Source: Paraescarpia echinospica (Eukaryota; Annelida; Polychaeta; Sabellida; Siboglinidae). Taken from it: 64,000 nt of DNA. Below, piece by piece: positions 11,408-21,550 of this stretch. Both the position numbers and the translations under genes were made by a program. Where the stretch lies: the NCBI GenBank assembly GCA_020002185.1, contig CM034533.1, forward strand, positions 40,714,021 to 40,778,020. The letters run 5' to 3'. Within the stretch, counting starts at the first letter, position 1. Each line of letters starts with the position of its first letter. The notes under the pieces are model-generated. The model made no database searches. It saw only the letters and a program-made list of their open reading frames with translations, and had not been told where the DNA came from.

Positions 11408-14400
11408 GTCCATTCATGTTGGAATCATTGATGATAAATTTAAATCAATTTTTAGTCCTTTGGGCCGTATCTCAGAAACCGTTCAATAACTTTTTTCTCT
11501 AATTTTGCATAGACATCTTAGAGTAGTGCCATTATGCACAAGAAATCTGTATTTGATTGAATCATTCTAAGGGCCCCATAGGGCCCCCAGGGCAAACAAA
11601 ACTGGTAATTTTCCACATTTTGTCTATTTTTTTCAAAAACTGTTCAGTAACTTTTTCTCTAATTTTGCATATACATTTCATCTGGTAGTGTCACTGTACA
11701 CAAGAAATCTGTATTTGATTGAATCATTCTAAAGGCACCTAATGACCTCCCAAAAAGGACCCCAAAACTGGTAAATTTTCACAGTTTGCCTATTTTTTCA
11801 AAAACTCTTAAGTAACCTTTTCTCTAATTTTGTATAGACATTCCATGTGGTAGTGCCACTGTACACAAAAAATCTGTATTTAATTGAATCATTCTAAGGG
11901 CACCAAAGGACCCCTAAAAGCTAAATTTCCAGTTTGAAGCCTCCCCATCAACACATTGTCATCTGTCAGGTTAAACATCTTAACAATAACTATAATTAGT
12001 TCTGTGGGGATGTTTTTTTAAGTATTCATTTATAACATTATCAATACCACATGCCTTTTTGTTTTTGAGTTTTTTGATTTGCATTAGTACCTCATCTTGT
12101 GTGAATGGTCTGTTTATGTGTTCGTTTGACTGGGAAATCTTTCTTGGATCAAAAGGTATCTCACTAGCTGCAGTTTCACTTTCAGGTTTTTCACCAAGTT
12201 TTTCAAAGTGGTTCATAAACTTATCCAGTGAAATATTTCCACATTGTTCACTGCTGTTGCTTTATAAAGTATATCCCAGTATTCTGCAGGCTTGCTATGT
12301 TTTAGGTTGCGCAAGTTTTCATGTAACTGTTTATGGTAGCATTTTGATATTTGTTTTATAAAGCATTTATACCCTCTAGTCAATTCTCTTAATCTCTGCA
12401 TTAGCTTCGTCATTTTTAAATTTCTTTAGTCTACCTTTTGCTCTCAAATAATCTTTTTGACTTTTCCGGGGTCACATATAGACGTATTAGTCCAAAGGAC
12501 TTCAGGGCCTCTTGGCCCATTTTTAGTCCTTTGGCCGAAGGTCCAAGGGACTATTGCAATCACTCTGCATCCGCCGTCCGCCGTCCGCCGTTAGCTGCCG
12601 TATCTCAGAAACCGTTCAGCAACTTTTTCTCTAATTTTGCATAGACATCTTAGGGCACTGCCAATATGCAAGAGAAATCTGTATTTGATTGAATCATTTT
12701 AAGGGCTCCCTAGGGCCTCCAAGGACCCCAAAACTGGTAAAAATGTAACATTTGGCCTATTTTTTTAAAAACTGTTCAGCAACTTTTTTTCTAATTTTGC
12801 ATAGATGTATCTTAGGGTGCTGCCACTACAAGAAATCTGTATTTGATTGAATCATTCTAAGGGCCCCCAAAGTGCAAAAGTTTTACATTATTTAGTGATG
12901 TGATTTTGAGAAGGGCCCTTGAGACCACCCCCAACAGTAGATTTTGTTTAATGTGCCACAAAGTCAACACCATGACTAAACTCTGCAGCCTAGTGCTACT
13001 GTTCCATTGAGACCTTGACTAATCTTTAATTGGTCACAGCGCCCAGGCAGAGTAGACACACTTGACCCCTGTTAGACAGAACAGTTGCCTAAAACTTGTT
13101 ATCTTCAAAACTACTGATTTTCTATAATTGCAAGTTGTGTTTATTTTGATGTTCATTTAATTATTATAAAATGGTGTGACTGTGGTGTCTATTGGTTAAA
13201 GATGTATTGTCTGTAGAAACCTGTAGGTGACAAACATAGAACATTTATATTCTGGACAACTATAGAGTGAAATATCCTACACTTTATTGATATCAAATGC
13301 ATTCTACTGTTCTGTTTACGTTTGCCATGCCTTGTGTAGACATGGTAATGTATAAATCAATTGTATAGACTAATAACTGCAGATTCACAATATAGTTGAC
13401 ACCTGAAACAACCAAATGTCAACCATTAGAAGAGTTGACATAGTTCCGCTATACACAAGCAAGAAATCTGTATTTGATTGAATCATTCTAGTGTCATCAG
13501 CATATAGTAGAACATACATTTTCTACATCATCATCCCTAAGGTTGTTGTAAATTTAACCAGCTGCCATGTCAAGTCCGTTATAATTGTGACTAACAGTGT
13601 TCAAAATGATTCAGGTAAATAGCAAATAACAAAGGACACAAGTTTTCTCCTTGCCATACCTCTACACATGAGAAGAAGGCTGACACAGCCTGGCCCTCAT
13701 TTATACATGATTTAGCATTTTTGTACATGTTGTATACAACTTTCAACACAATACCATTAATACCGCATGAAATTATCTTAGACCACAGGGAGGACAGGTC
13801 TACTAAATCAAATGCTTTCTTATAATCGATGAAGGTACAATAAAGCCTTTTGCGTCGAGACAAATACAATTCAACCAATACCCCTATTTGAACACTGCCT
13901 GTTCTTCACCTATTACATTCACTTTGTTTAGGTATGTGGTCAGTCTGGTGTTCTGAACAATCACTAAGGAATAATGAACACTTGTGCAGAATGTCACCCA
14001 CTTGGCAGGTTTAATTGATCTATTCAGCAATGAGGACACTGCTTAGGCCTCACTCTGGACACTGTCACTCACAGTGTTGTGTATTATCTTAGTTGGTGCA
14101 TTGAGCTAATCTACTTGACCATGAATCAGTGGTGGCTCTGGTTGTGTATTACACCCAGCTGTGGAGCTAAGATTCTCTGCCAGCTATTGTTTGATGGAAA
14201 CTGTGACTAATGTGTAATTGGTCACTGGCAGTAGCTTGTGTCAACAGACATCATTAAGCCACTAGACCCCTGTTAAACTGGACAGTTGCCTGTAGGTTTT
14301 AAACTGTGTCAAACAGTGAGTCTACCTTTTGCTCTCAAATAATCTGTCCTCCTAGTTTTACACATGAAGACATAATCTGGCATAACTTGATAAGTCTTTG

Positions 14401-17400
14401 TAGTAGCACATTTGTACTTCCAGTGTATCATTGCAATATAACATACATATTACATACTGTGTGCCACATTTGAATGTTGTGCATGTAATATTTCCATGCA
14501 ACCATTTGCATATATAATGTAAAACTTCAACAGCCGTTTTCTTCATTTTCACTTTTTGATCCTTACCATCTTCAATGCTCCATAACTTTGCCAATTTTTG
14601 TAGCAGTCATATTTTTTGAAACTGTGTAAAACACCCTACCAAACCTTTACAAGGATGTAAGAAAACAATGTTACAATTTTTCCGACTTATCACTCATTTG
14701 GTCAGCCGGGGTCACATATAGACGTATTAGTCCAAAGGACTTCAGGGCCACTTGGCCCATTTTTTATATATTTATACACGCACGCACACACAATATAAAT
14801 ATTATAATTACTATATATATATATATAGCATCACGGTCATTAGAAAAGAAAGCCAGAAAATGACACAGACACATTAGTTGTATGCCTGTTTAAAAAGATA
14901 TGTATATTGTATATATTGAATGAGCCGAATGTCTTGAGATTTTTTTCATTCTTGGGTTGGTAGTGCCTTTAGCTGGTGTCACTGTTTGATTGACAGGTCT
15001 GTTTGATTGTCAGGACTGCTTGACTGACATGTCTGTTTGATTGACAGGACTGTTTGATTGACAAGTCTGTTTGATTGTCAGGTCTGAAGAAAGTGTCCAA
15101 CGACATGAAGACTCACAAAAACCCTGGCTTACGTCTGACGACTGCCAAACCCTACAAACCCACTTCCCTCCCCCCGAAACCCGTCAAACCTTTCGGCAGT
15201 GGGGGAGACAACAAGCCTCCGAAACCACCCAAGTGTGCTCTCGAGGGAAAGAAATGGGTCGTGGTACGTACCCTTATAAGGACATCATAACAATTTAACT
15301 TTTTTTCGAGGTAGTATGTATGTATGTGCGTATACATATGTATGTATGTATGTTATAATTTTCCTCCTAGATGCTCTGCATCTCAGGCGTCAAACTTTCA
15401 GGGATTCATCTATGACCCCAGGAAGGATCCATAACATGTTTATTTAAAAAAAATCCCCTGGCTCAAGGGTTTGTAGCAGCAAAAGGTGCTGCTGGTGATT
15501 TAGAAATGCAATAGTTATTAAACAAATATTTGTTGAATTTTTTATGAACAACAGCCATAGTCACAGATGATTCTGAAGAGGTCATCTACGGTCTGACAGT
15601 GATCGTTATTCCAATTAATAAATAATAATGTTGTTGATGATTGGTTGATTCATGCTTCTGATCAATTAATTGATTACAATCTTGTGTGATGATCATTTCA
15701 ATTGTGTAATTATGTGAAATATGTACAGTTACTAGATGACCGAAATGCATTTAGGTTTTGTGAAAAAGACATTAACATCATTCAAAATTACTACACTTTT
15801 GGTGTGTTCAGAAATCTCATATTAGTAAGGTCAGATGCAACGCATTAAATGTATATACATCACAGGGCCGTTCGATTCGTTTCTTGCAGTGGTTATTACT
15901 AACATACGCGTGTATATTTTCGTCAACTATGTCATAAATTTATATCAGTTGTCACCTATGATCACACTGGTGCTGTCGTGTAGCGATAAAGCATAGGCAT
16001 ATGATAGCTGTTCTGTTACATGTTTGACCAAACCGATGATAAATTGTGAAATTGAGACCGATTGCCAACTCCAGTCGTGTATGTTGTAGGAGTACCAACA
16101 TGGCAACAAGAACATCGTCATCTCAGACACAAACCAGAAACAGACGGTCTACATCTATAACTGTGACAATAGCACGGTACAAGTGAAGGGAAAACTCAAC
16201 TCCATAAGTCTTGGTGAGACACGTCTTACATGTCACCTCACATGCCATGAAGTGTTGATTTTTGGGGGGGTGCGTTTTTCGGCCTGTGATTGCACATTTC
16301 CAACAAACATCCCTCACATTTCAGCCGGGGCCTCCAGCTTGAATGAGGGATGTAGTGTTGGATTATTTGTGTGGTCAGATAGAGATAGAGATGGAGATAT
16401 TTGCAGTCGAGGGGGATATTGTTGGATATTTTTGCAGTGGGGGGGTAGGTTTTTGTGGTCGAGAGGGTTAATGTTGTTAGGTATTGTTAAAAAACTCTTT
16501 ACACTGCTTTTTTCAAGTCAGATATGTATACTTCACTCCAAGAGGAACTACTTCCCACCGGTGGAACTCTTGCCTCAGCTTGGGTGTGCATACGCAGCCA
16601 CACACCCATCGCACCCTCAGTTTATGTGTCTGCATGCTTCCGCAGCTAACATCTTCCCCATCTTTCAGTTTCTCTTACGTTAAAATGTATCTAACTTACA
16701 TTGTAATGTAATTGGAATGAAGTACAGCTGCACTTAACAAAGATGCCCGCTCTTTAAAATGTTCTAGTTCAAATGCTTGGCAAAATTAGTTACAGTTAGT
16801 CTGACAGGTGGCAGCACGGTGCAGCTTCTGTGTGGTGCCATCTGGTGGCTAAGCAGTGTTATGTAGATTATGACATCAGCAACCAGAGATGGACAGAATT
16901 GGTATGGGGACAGGAATGCTTCATGTCGTCACAATATTGTCCTGGCATTTGATACATGTCAGCATCTAGTACCCTACTGTATCGCAATCCATGCACTATT
17001 TTAAAGACTAAGCGAAATACCAATCTGAATTACATACACACTAAAAACAGTGTCCTTATATTCAACTAATTTTTTAGACCCATCTGTTCAAAGCCCCTTT
17101 TGGTCACGCTTTTCTGTGCATTTCCTGCACAGTTTGGTGCGACCTGCTAGGATTTAGCATGTGGGTTGGTGTTTTATAATTTTATGTCAAAGTAAAAATA
17201 ATAATCTTACCTATAAATGTGTTGTTGGATGCACACAGGAATTTTGTTTACTTTTTGAGTTATTGCCATTTGAAGATTGCGAATACTCAAACTTGCAATA
17301 GGATTTAATATTTGTTTATATCACAGTAAAGATTTGTGACTATCTGACTGCAATGACTTTTGTGAGATGGGACTTTAGGTTTGAGCATTTTTAAAGCGTC

Positions 17401-20400
17401 TTGAAAAATGCTAATACCTGAACAACAGTCGGCAAAGTCAGATATCCTGGCCCAAAACCACCTTATTGCACAAAGGAGTATTCTAGCTGATGATTTTTGA
17501 CAACGGCATGATCACACGTACAGTTGTTAGCTCAGAATATTTTTCAAGGATGTGAAAATCAGTCTCACTAGAAACATTCATTGCCATGATAATATACAAG
17601 CAAATGAGCCCATATTTCAAACGTCATATACCATTCATTTATCTAACTAGTACACCAATTTTGTTAAGATATGTTCAGTATTAATAGAGATATAGCATAT
17701 TGATTATATGGACGTTTTCGGGTAGTGGCTACCCTTAAGCAAGGCGTATTTGTGAATTTCCATTGCACTTTACAAGCCGCCTGGCGCCGAAACCAGGCGA
17801 ACTCGCGATCCGCGGAAGCCATGAGCATGACTAACAGATTGGAAACGATTCGTTTAATGTCGGCGCAAAACAAACAATACCTCTCTCCACATTTAGTGTT
17901 CCTAAAGTTAAAATTGACCATAATTATAGTCAAAGAAACTTATACCTTTGATAGCATTGGCAGTGCAGAATAAACAACGGCAACGTAGTGACGCGCCTCA
18001 CACTTGATTCGTTACAGTTGTACGTCAACGTTAAATTTATTGTCTCATGTCGTGAACAAAGACGGGGATAACTTCACACAAAACAGTTGACAGTTATTAC
18101 CGTGTTAATATAGTTTGTTATAGCGCCCATTTTCCCCCTGGCGGCAGAAATTCGGGGTCCACGACCGACCGCGTTATAACCAAATCCGCGTTATAACGGG
18201 GCGCGTTATAACGAGGCACGACTGTAATAAGTAATTAAAACATTTTTTCCAGATGGGGATCGGTGACTCTTTACATTAATATAGATCTTCTTAACAACAA
18301 TAATGTCTATGTCTGTGAACATGTGCGTGTGTTTGAGTGTGCATGCATGCGTGAGTGTGTGTGTACGTGTGTGGTATCTGTTTGTTTGTGTTGCCTGTGC
18401 ATGTGTATATACTTGTTACATTGTAATAGTTTGTAAGTTTGCATCAGAAAGTGATCAACATGAGCTTTCTATGGCGATTTGTTCTTGGAGACGTACTAAT
18501 GTCAGTGATGTGTTTGTGTCTGCAGACAACTGCAAGAAGACAGGCCTTGTGTTTGAAGATGTCATCTCAGCCATTGACGTTGTCAACTGTAAAAGTGTCC
18601 AGATCCAGGTGCGATTTCACAACAGTTTGTGCAACGTGAAAAGTCATTATTAGAATTAATTGTTATCCGTACTTTACTTTGGCATAACTAACATAATATG
18701 TCATTTGCATCACTCATTTCCATATCGTAATTGGCAATTATAATAGTGACAAAATTTTGTAAAATTCTTTATTTGTTTACCATTGTCTATTTTTCTCTTT
18801 ACAGCACATTGTAATAAAGTAAACTTTTCATTACCAAATCTTTGTGGGATAAACGCAACCTGTAAATGTCACCATTGCATGCAAACTGACACTAATATTA
18901 TTATTGGTGCTGGAGGTGGTTGAACCAAAGCTAACGTGTAAGGGATCATCACAGAACGTCTGATATCAGACGAAATTACTTTCGTTTGGGTCAGAGGCAG
19001 TTTCGTCTCGTGTCGGACATTGATATTTTATGCTACGGACCAATAATCTTACTCCATTGATACCATCATGGGGGGGACTCAGGCCAGAAGAAAGTAATTT
19101 TGTCTGATATCGGACATTAACGTTCTGAGATAATCCCTAACGTTTTTGCACTTTGCGAATGTATGAGACCATCGGTACGATGTCTGGGTAAACAAGTGTG
19201 TCGCTTTGCTATATATGCGAATGTTTTAGACCATCTGTATGATGTTTAGGTAAACAAGTGTGTCGCTTTGCTATATATGCGAATGTATTAGACCATCGGT
19301 ACGATGTCTGGGTAAACAAGTGTGTCGCTTTGCTATATATGCGAATGTTTTAGACCATCTGTACGATGTCTGGGTAAACAAGTGTGTCGCTATGCTATAT
19401 ATGCGAATGTTTTAGTCCATCTGTATGATGTTTAGGTAAACAAGTGTGTCGCTTTGCTATATATGCGAATGTATTAGACCATCGGTACGATGTCTGGGTA
19501 AACAAGTGTGTCGCTTTGCTATATATGCGAATGTTTTAGACCATCTGTACGATGTCTGGGTAAACAAGTGTGTCGCTATGCTATATATGCGAATGTTTTA
19601 GACCATCTGTATGATGTTTAGGTAAACAAGTGTGTCGCTTTGCTATATATGCGAATGTATTAGACCATCGGTACGATGTCTGGGTAAACAAGTGTGTCGC
19701 TTTGCTATATATGCGAATGTTTTAGACCATCTGTACGATGTCTGGGTAAACAAGTGTGTCGCTATGCTATATATGCGAATGTTTTAGACCATCTGTATGA
19801 TGTTTAGGTAAACAAGTGTGTCGCTTTGCTATATATGCGAATGTATTAGACCATCGGTACGATGTCTGGGTAAACAAGTGTGTCGCTTTGCTATATATGC
19901 GAATGTTTTAGACCATCTGTACGATGTCTGGGTAAACAAGTGTGTCGCTATGCTATATATGCGAATGTTTTAGACCATCTGTATGATGTTTAGGTAAACA
20001 AGTGTGTCGCTTTGCTATATATGCGAATGTATTAGACCATCGGTACGATGTCTGGGTAAACAAGTGTGTCACTATGCTATATATGCGAATGTTTTAGACC
20101 ATCTGTATGATGTTTAGGTAAACAAGTGTGTCGCTTTGCTATATATGCGAATGTATTAGACCATCGGTACGATGTCTGGGTAAACAAGTGTGTTGCTATG
20201 CTATATGTGTGTTTTGCTACCTTCAGGTGTTGGGCAAGGTGCCAACCATCAATGTCGACAAGACTGACGGGTGCATGATGTACCTCAGTAAGGACTCACT
20301 TAAGACCGAGATTGTCTCGGCAAAGTCTTCCGAGATGAATATCCTTATTCCTGATGCCAGCGACCAATTTGTAAGTATACATTTTTAGTGGTTCTATACT

Positions 20401-20783
20401 TATGTAAATATATATAGTTCTGACAGCTATCAATCGTTTCTTTTGCATGAGTGCAATCCTGAGAGTTATTGATCATTTCTGTTGATGTAATTCTGACAGT
20501 TATCATTTTTGTTGAGATAACTGTCAATCATTTTTGTGGAGGTGATATGTAGTTCTGACACCTGTCAATCATTTCTGTTGAGTAATATGTAGTTCTGACA
20601 GCTGCCAATAATTTATGTTGACATAATGTGGTTCTGACAGCTGTCAATCATTTCTGTTGATGTAATATATACTTATGACAGTTGTCATTTCTTTTGCAGA
20701 AGGAGTATGTGGTTCCTGAACAATTCAAGACGACGTTCGATGGCAAGAAAATGAATACAGCTCCGTCGGACATTGCTTCGTAA
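11058..20783 (+). CDS. CAP: Adenylyl cyclase-associated protein (CAP), C-terminal 272 residues in six exons
   Basis: CAP proteins recycle actin. The N-terminal helical domain acts on cofilin-actin, and the C-terminal WH2 and CARP domains bind G-actin and drive nucleotide exchange. Exons seen here: 11058-11259, 15082-15263, 16090-16213, 18526-18608, 20227-20370 and 20700-20783. Every junction has AG and GT, phases are compatible (0/1, 1/0, 0/1, 1/0, 0/0, 0), and the coding total is 819 nt with a TAA stop. In order they encode a polyproline tract ([12 protein letters not shown]), a WH2-type segment ([10 protein letters not shown], then [14 protein letters not shown]), a second proline-rich stretch and the beta-helical CARP domain. 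Hallmark motifs are [32 protein letters not shown] and [11 protein letters not shown]. Family members are about 450-480 residues, so the N-terminal half must lie upstream; no such exon was recognised in 1-11057. No disruption is seen. Confidence 0.96.
11335..11405. repeat. (TA)n microsatellite
   Basis: Mostly alternating TA at 11350-11403 inside the CAP intron, immediately before the dispersed repeat that starts near 11430. Confidence 0.9.
11430..11930 (+). repeat. Dispersed repeat of ~165-bp tandem units (copy 1)
   Basis: Three degenerate units start near 11466, 11631 and 11797. Each carries TCAGAAACCGTTCA or its variant, TTTTTCTCTAATTTTGCATA, and AATCTGTATTTGATTGAATC. The same units recur at 12597 and 12766, and a fragment lies at 13455-13490. 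No coding content is seen; it behaves as a non-autonomous interspersed repeat. Confidence 0.75.
11930..12440 (-). pseudogene. LINE fragment: linker between endonuclease and reverse transcriptase
   Basis: On the minus strand two overlapping frames (12413-12213 and 12216-11980) encode a segment typical of LINE ORF2 just before the RT domain: [13 protein letters not shown], then a stretch ending [19 protein letters not shown]. The frames are offset, so the copy is frameshifted. The extreme left 45 bp (11930-11975) match instead the CR1 element of this window. The domain order relative to the RT fragment at 13490-13878 is reversed. Confidence 0.75.
12466..13490 (+). repeat. Dispersed repeat, copy 2, with CCGTCCGCCGTCCGCCGT block
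   Basis: It begins with CGGGGTCACATATAGACGTATTAG and then AGGACTTCAGGGCC, the same head found at 14705. A TTTAGTCCTTTGGCCGAAGG phrase follows, then a CGTCCGC-rich patch and two of the ~165-bp units described for copy 1. The right end joins LINE sequence directly at about 13490. Confidence 0.7.
13490..13878 (-). pseudogene. LINE reverse transcriptase fragment
   Basis: Minus-strand translation gives [17 protein letters not shown] (RT motif A with the catalytic Asp), a [21 protein letters not shown] block (motif B region) and, in another frame near 13490-13520, LLYADDT (motif C). The copy is broken by frameshifts. It is probably the same LINE family as 11930-12440. Confidence 0.8.
13880..14700. 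other. CAP intron, repeat debris, no gene
   Basis: The segment around 14205-14290 is a diverged duplicate of 13020-13090 (shared TAATTGGTCAC and CCCCTGTTA..CAGTTGCCT). A 27-bp stretch at 14321-14347 is identical to LINE linker sequence at 12428-12454. No exon is seen. Confidence 0.6.
14703..14766 (+). repeat. Head of dispersed repeat, third copy
   Basis: About 60 bp nearly identical to 12463-12526 (CCGGGGTCACATATAGACG, then AGTCCAAAGGACTTCAGG and CTTGGCCCATTTTT), followed directly by a TA/CA-rich tract. The rest of the repeat is absent. Confidence 0.85.
14982..15083 (+). repeat. 17-bp tandem repeat, six copies; last copy is the CAP splice acceptor
   Basis: Six consecutive 17-bp units start at 14982, 14999, 15016, 15033, 15050 and 15067, with consensus CTGTTTGATTGACAGGT. 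The sixth contains the true acceptor AG (15080-15081) and the first two exon bases. Units 1, 2 and 4 keep CAG; unit 3 has CAT and unit 5 CAA. Confidence 0.95.
15082..15263 (+). CDS. CAP: CAP exon: WH2 end and second proline-rich region
   Basis: It encodes [17 protein letters not shown] followed by a lysine/proline-rich linker and LEGKKWVV, the start of the CARP domain. The donor GTG|GTACGT starts at 15264. The exon begins in phase 1 and ends in phase 0. Confidence 0.95.
15264..16089 (+). other. CAP intron
   Basis: AT-rich intron with a (GTAT)n-like patch at 15313-15352. No repeat array precedes its acceptor (TTGTAG at 16084-16089). Confidence 0.8.
16090..16213 (+). CDS. CAP: CAP exon: first part of CARP domain
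   Basis: It encodes [34 protein letters not shown] and LNSISL, the first coils of the beta-helix. The donor CTTG|GTGAGA starts at 16214 and the exon ends in phase 1. Confidence 0.95.
16214..18117 (+). other. CAP intron, no gene
   Basis: Non-coding. A GC-richer island at about 17710-18000 carries ORFs on both strands without recognisable domains; it is probably part of an old transposon given the element end at 18118-18230. Confidence 0.6.
18118..18230. mobile_element. DNA-transposon end with GTTATAAC repeats
   Basis: Four spaced GTTATA(AC) words occur inside a CG-rich stretch that ends GAGGCACGACTGTA. This layout resembles the termini of pogo/Tigger-like transposons. The opposite end was not found, so it may be a solo end or a decayed copy. 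Confidence 0.4.
18526..18608 (+). CDS. CAP: CAP exon: CARP domain
   Basis: It encodes (D)[18 protein letters not shown] and VNCKSVQIQ, the most recognisable CARP segment. The acceptor is TCTGCAG and the donor CAG|GTGCGA. It enters in phase 1 and leaves in phase 0. Confidence 0.96.
18936..19142. mobile_element. Probable MITE with ~45-bp imperfect terminal inverted repeats
   Basis: The left end (AGGGATCATCACAGAACGTC, then TATCAGACGAAATTACTTTC) matches the reverse complement of the right end (AGGGATTATCTCAGAACGTT, then TATCAGACAAAATTACTTTC). The total is about 200 bp with no coding capacity. The target-site duplication is unclear. Confidence 0.75.
19153..20205 (+). repeat. 62-bp minisatellite, 17 copies, trimeric higher-order order
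   Basis: Three variants of a 62-bp unit can be separated by AGACCATCGGTACGATG (A), AGACCATCTGTACGATG (B) and AGACCATCTGTATGATG (C). Reading left to right the order is A C A B C A B C A B C A B C A C A, a 186-bp ABC super-unit. The array ends about 20 bp upstream of the acceptor of the next CAP exon. Confidence 0.95.
20227..20370 (+). CDS. CAP: CAP exon: CARP domain, main body
   Basis: It encodes [20 protein letters not shown], then [20 protein letters not shown] and a short end. The acceptor CTTCAG ends at 20226 and the donor TTT|GTAAGT starts at 20371. It is 48 codons long, in phase 0 at both ends. Confidence 0.96.
20400..20699 (+). repeat. Degenerate minisatellite ending in the last CAP acceptor
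   Basis: About seven units of 35-50 bp share TTCTGACAGCTGTCAATCAT and TTCTGTTGATG. The final unit reads GACAGTTGTCATTTCTTTTGCAG, and its CAG is the true acceptor. The first unit (near 20420-20455) also has TTTCTTTTGCA. Confidence 0.8.
20700..20783 (+). CDS. CAP: CAP last exon and stop
   Basis: It encodes [17 protein letters not shown] and a short C-terminus ending at TAA (20781-20783). The end is as expected for CAP, with no extension. Confidence 0.96.
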   Translation, partial: KEYVVPEQFKTTFDGKKMNTAPSDIAS

Positions 20784-21550
20784 CTATAGCGGCGTAGATA
20801 CACAAACAGCTCGGTTGTCACGACGACAGTTTATTATCTGCTGAATTATTTAGATTTGTTAGAATTGTTATCAAACAGAAAACATCTGTTGCTAACTGTA
20901 GACATTTATAGGCATGTTTGGGTTAGACTACATGCAATCACTTTGCTGTCAGTATCATTGCAGATCTCCAGTATGTGATTTCTACAATTTATTGTTGCTA
21001 CGAACACTTGAACTAATTTGTATCATCTAGACTTTTATATTGCATTTAGATCAATATGTCTGTGTCTTGGATTCTTAATTGCAAATTTAAGATGTATTTT
21101 CTCTATAAAGAAAGAGTCAAAAGAAAAGAATTACTTTGGGGTATTTTTCTCATTAATAGTTTTAAAAGTTTGACCTGGCTTCAAACTTGTTATGCATTAT
21201 ATATTGTGCTGAGTCTGGATATATTTTCCGTAAGTAACTAGTTATTTGCTTATAAATGTACGGTCTTTCATATTGTGTTCAGTTTGTGCACTTTTTGTAT
21301 TCAAAGTAATTCCTTATACGGGAAAAGAGTTGTTAAGCTTTGATTCTAAAAGTAAGATAATATATTTCTGCTGTCGAGATCATTCTTGGCAATCTGTTAC
21401 TGTAATTGTAGCTGTCGTAAATAGCTAGTAGGTTATGGAAAGGCAGTCACTCAACTTCAGCTTTTTAAAGTAGTAAACGTGTATAATTAAACACAATTTT
21501 GTTTTGTTGTAAAATGTGAAGCTCAAATAAAATGAAGGCACATTTTGGTG
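20784..21550 (+). other. CAP: CAP 3' UTR (inferred)
   Basis: AT-rich sequence after the stop. A canonical AATAAA at 21526-21531 is a likely polyadenylation signal, giving a UTR of roughly 760 nt. This is inferred; no transcript evidence is available. Confidence 0.55.

Noticed and set aside
17664..17973. Overlapping ORFs on both strands in a GC-richer island
   Set aside because: No domain, no splice context matching CAP phases; more likely part of an old transposon.
19153..20205. Possible CRISPR-like array
   Set aside because: Units are directly adjacent with no unique spacers, in an intron of an animal gene. It is a minisatellite. The same applies to 35122-35903 and 62966-63197.
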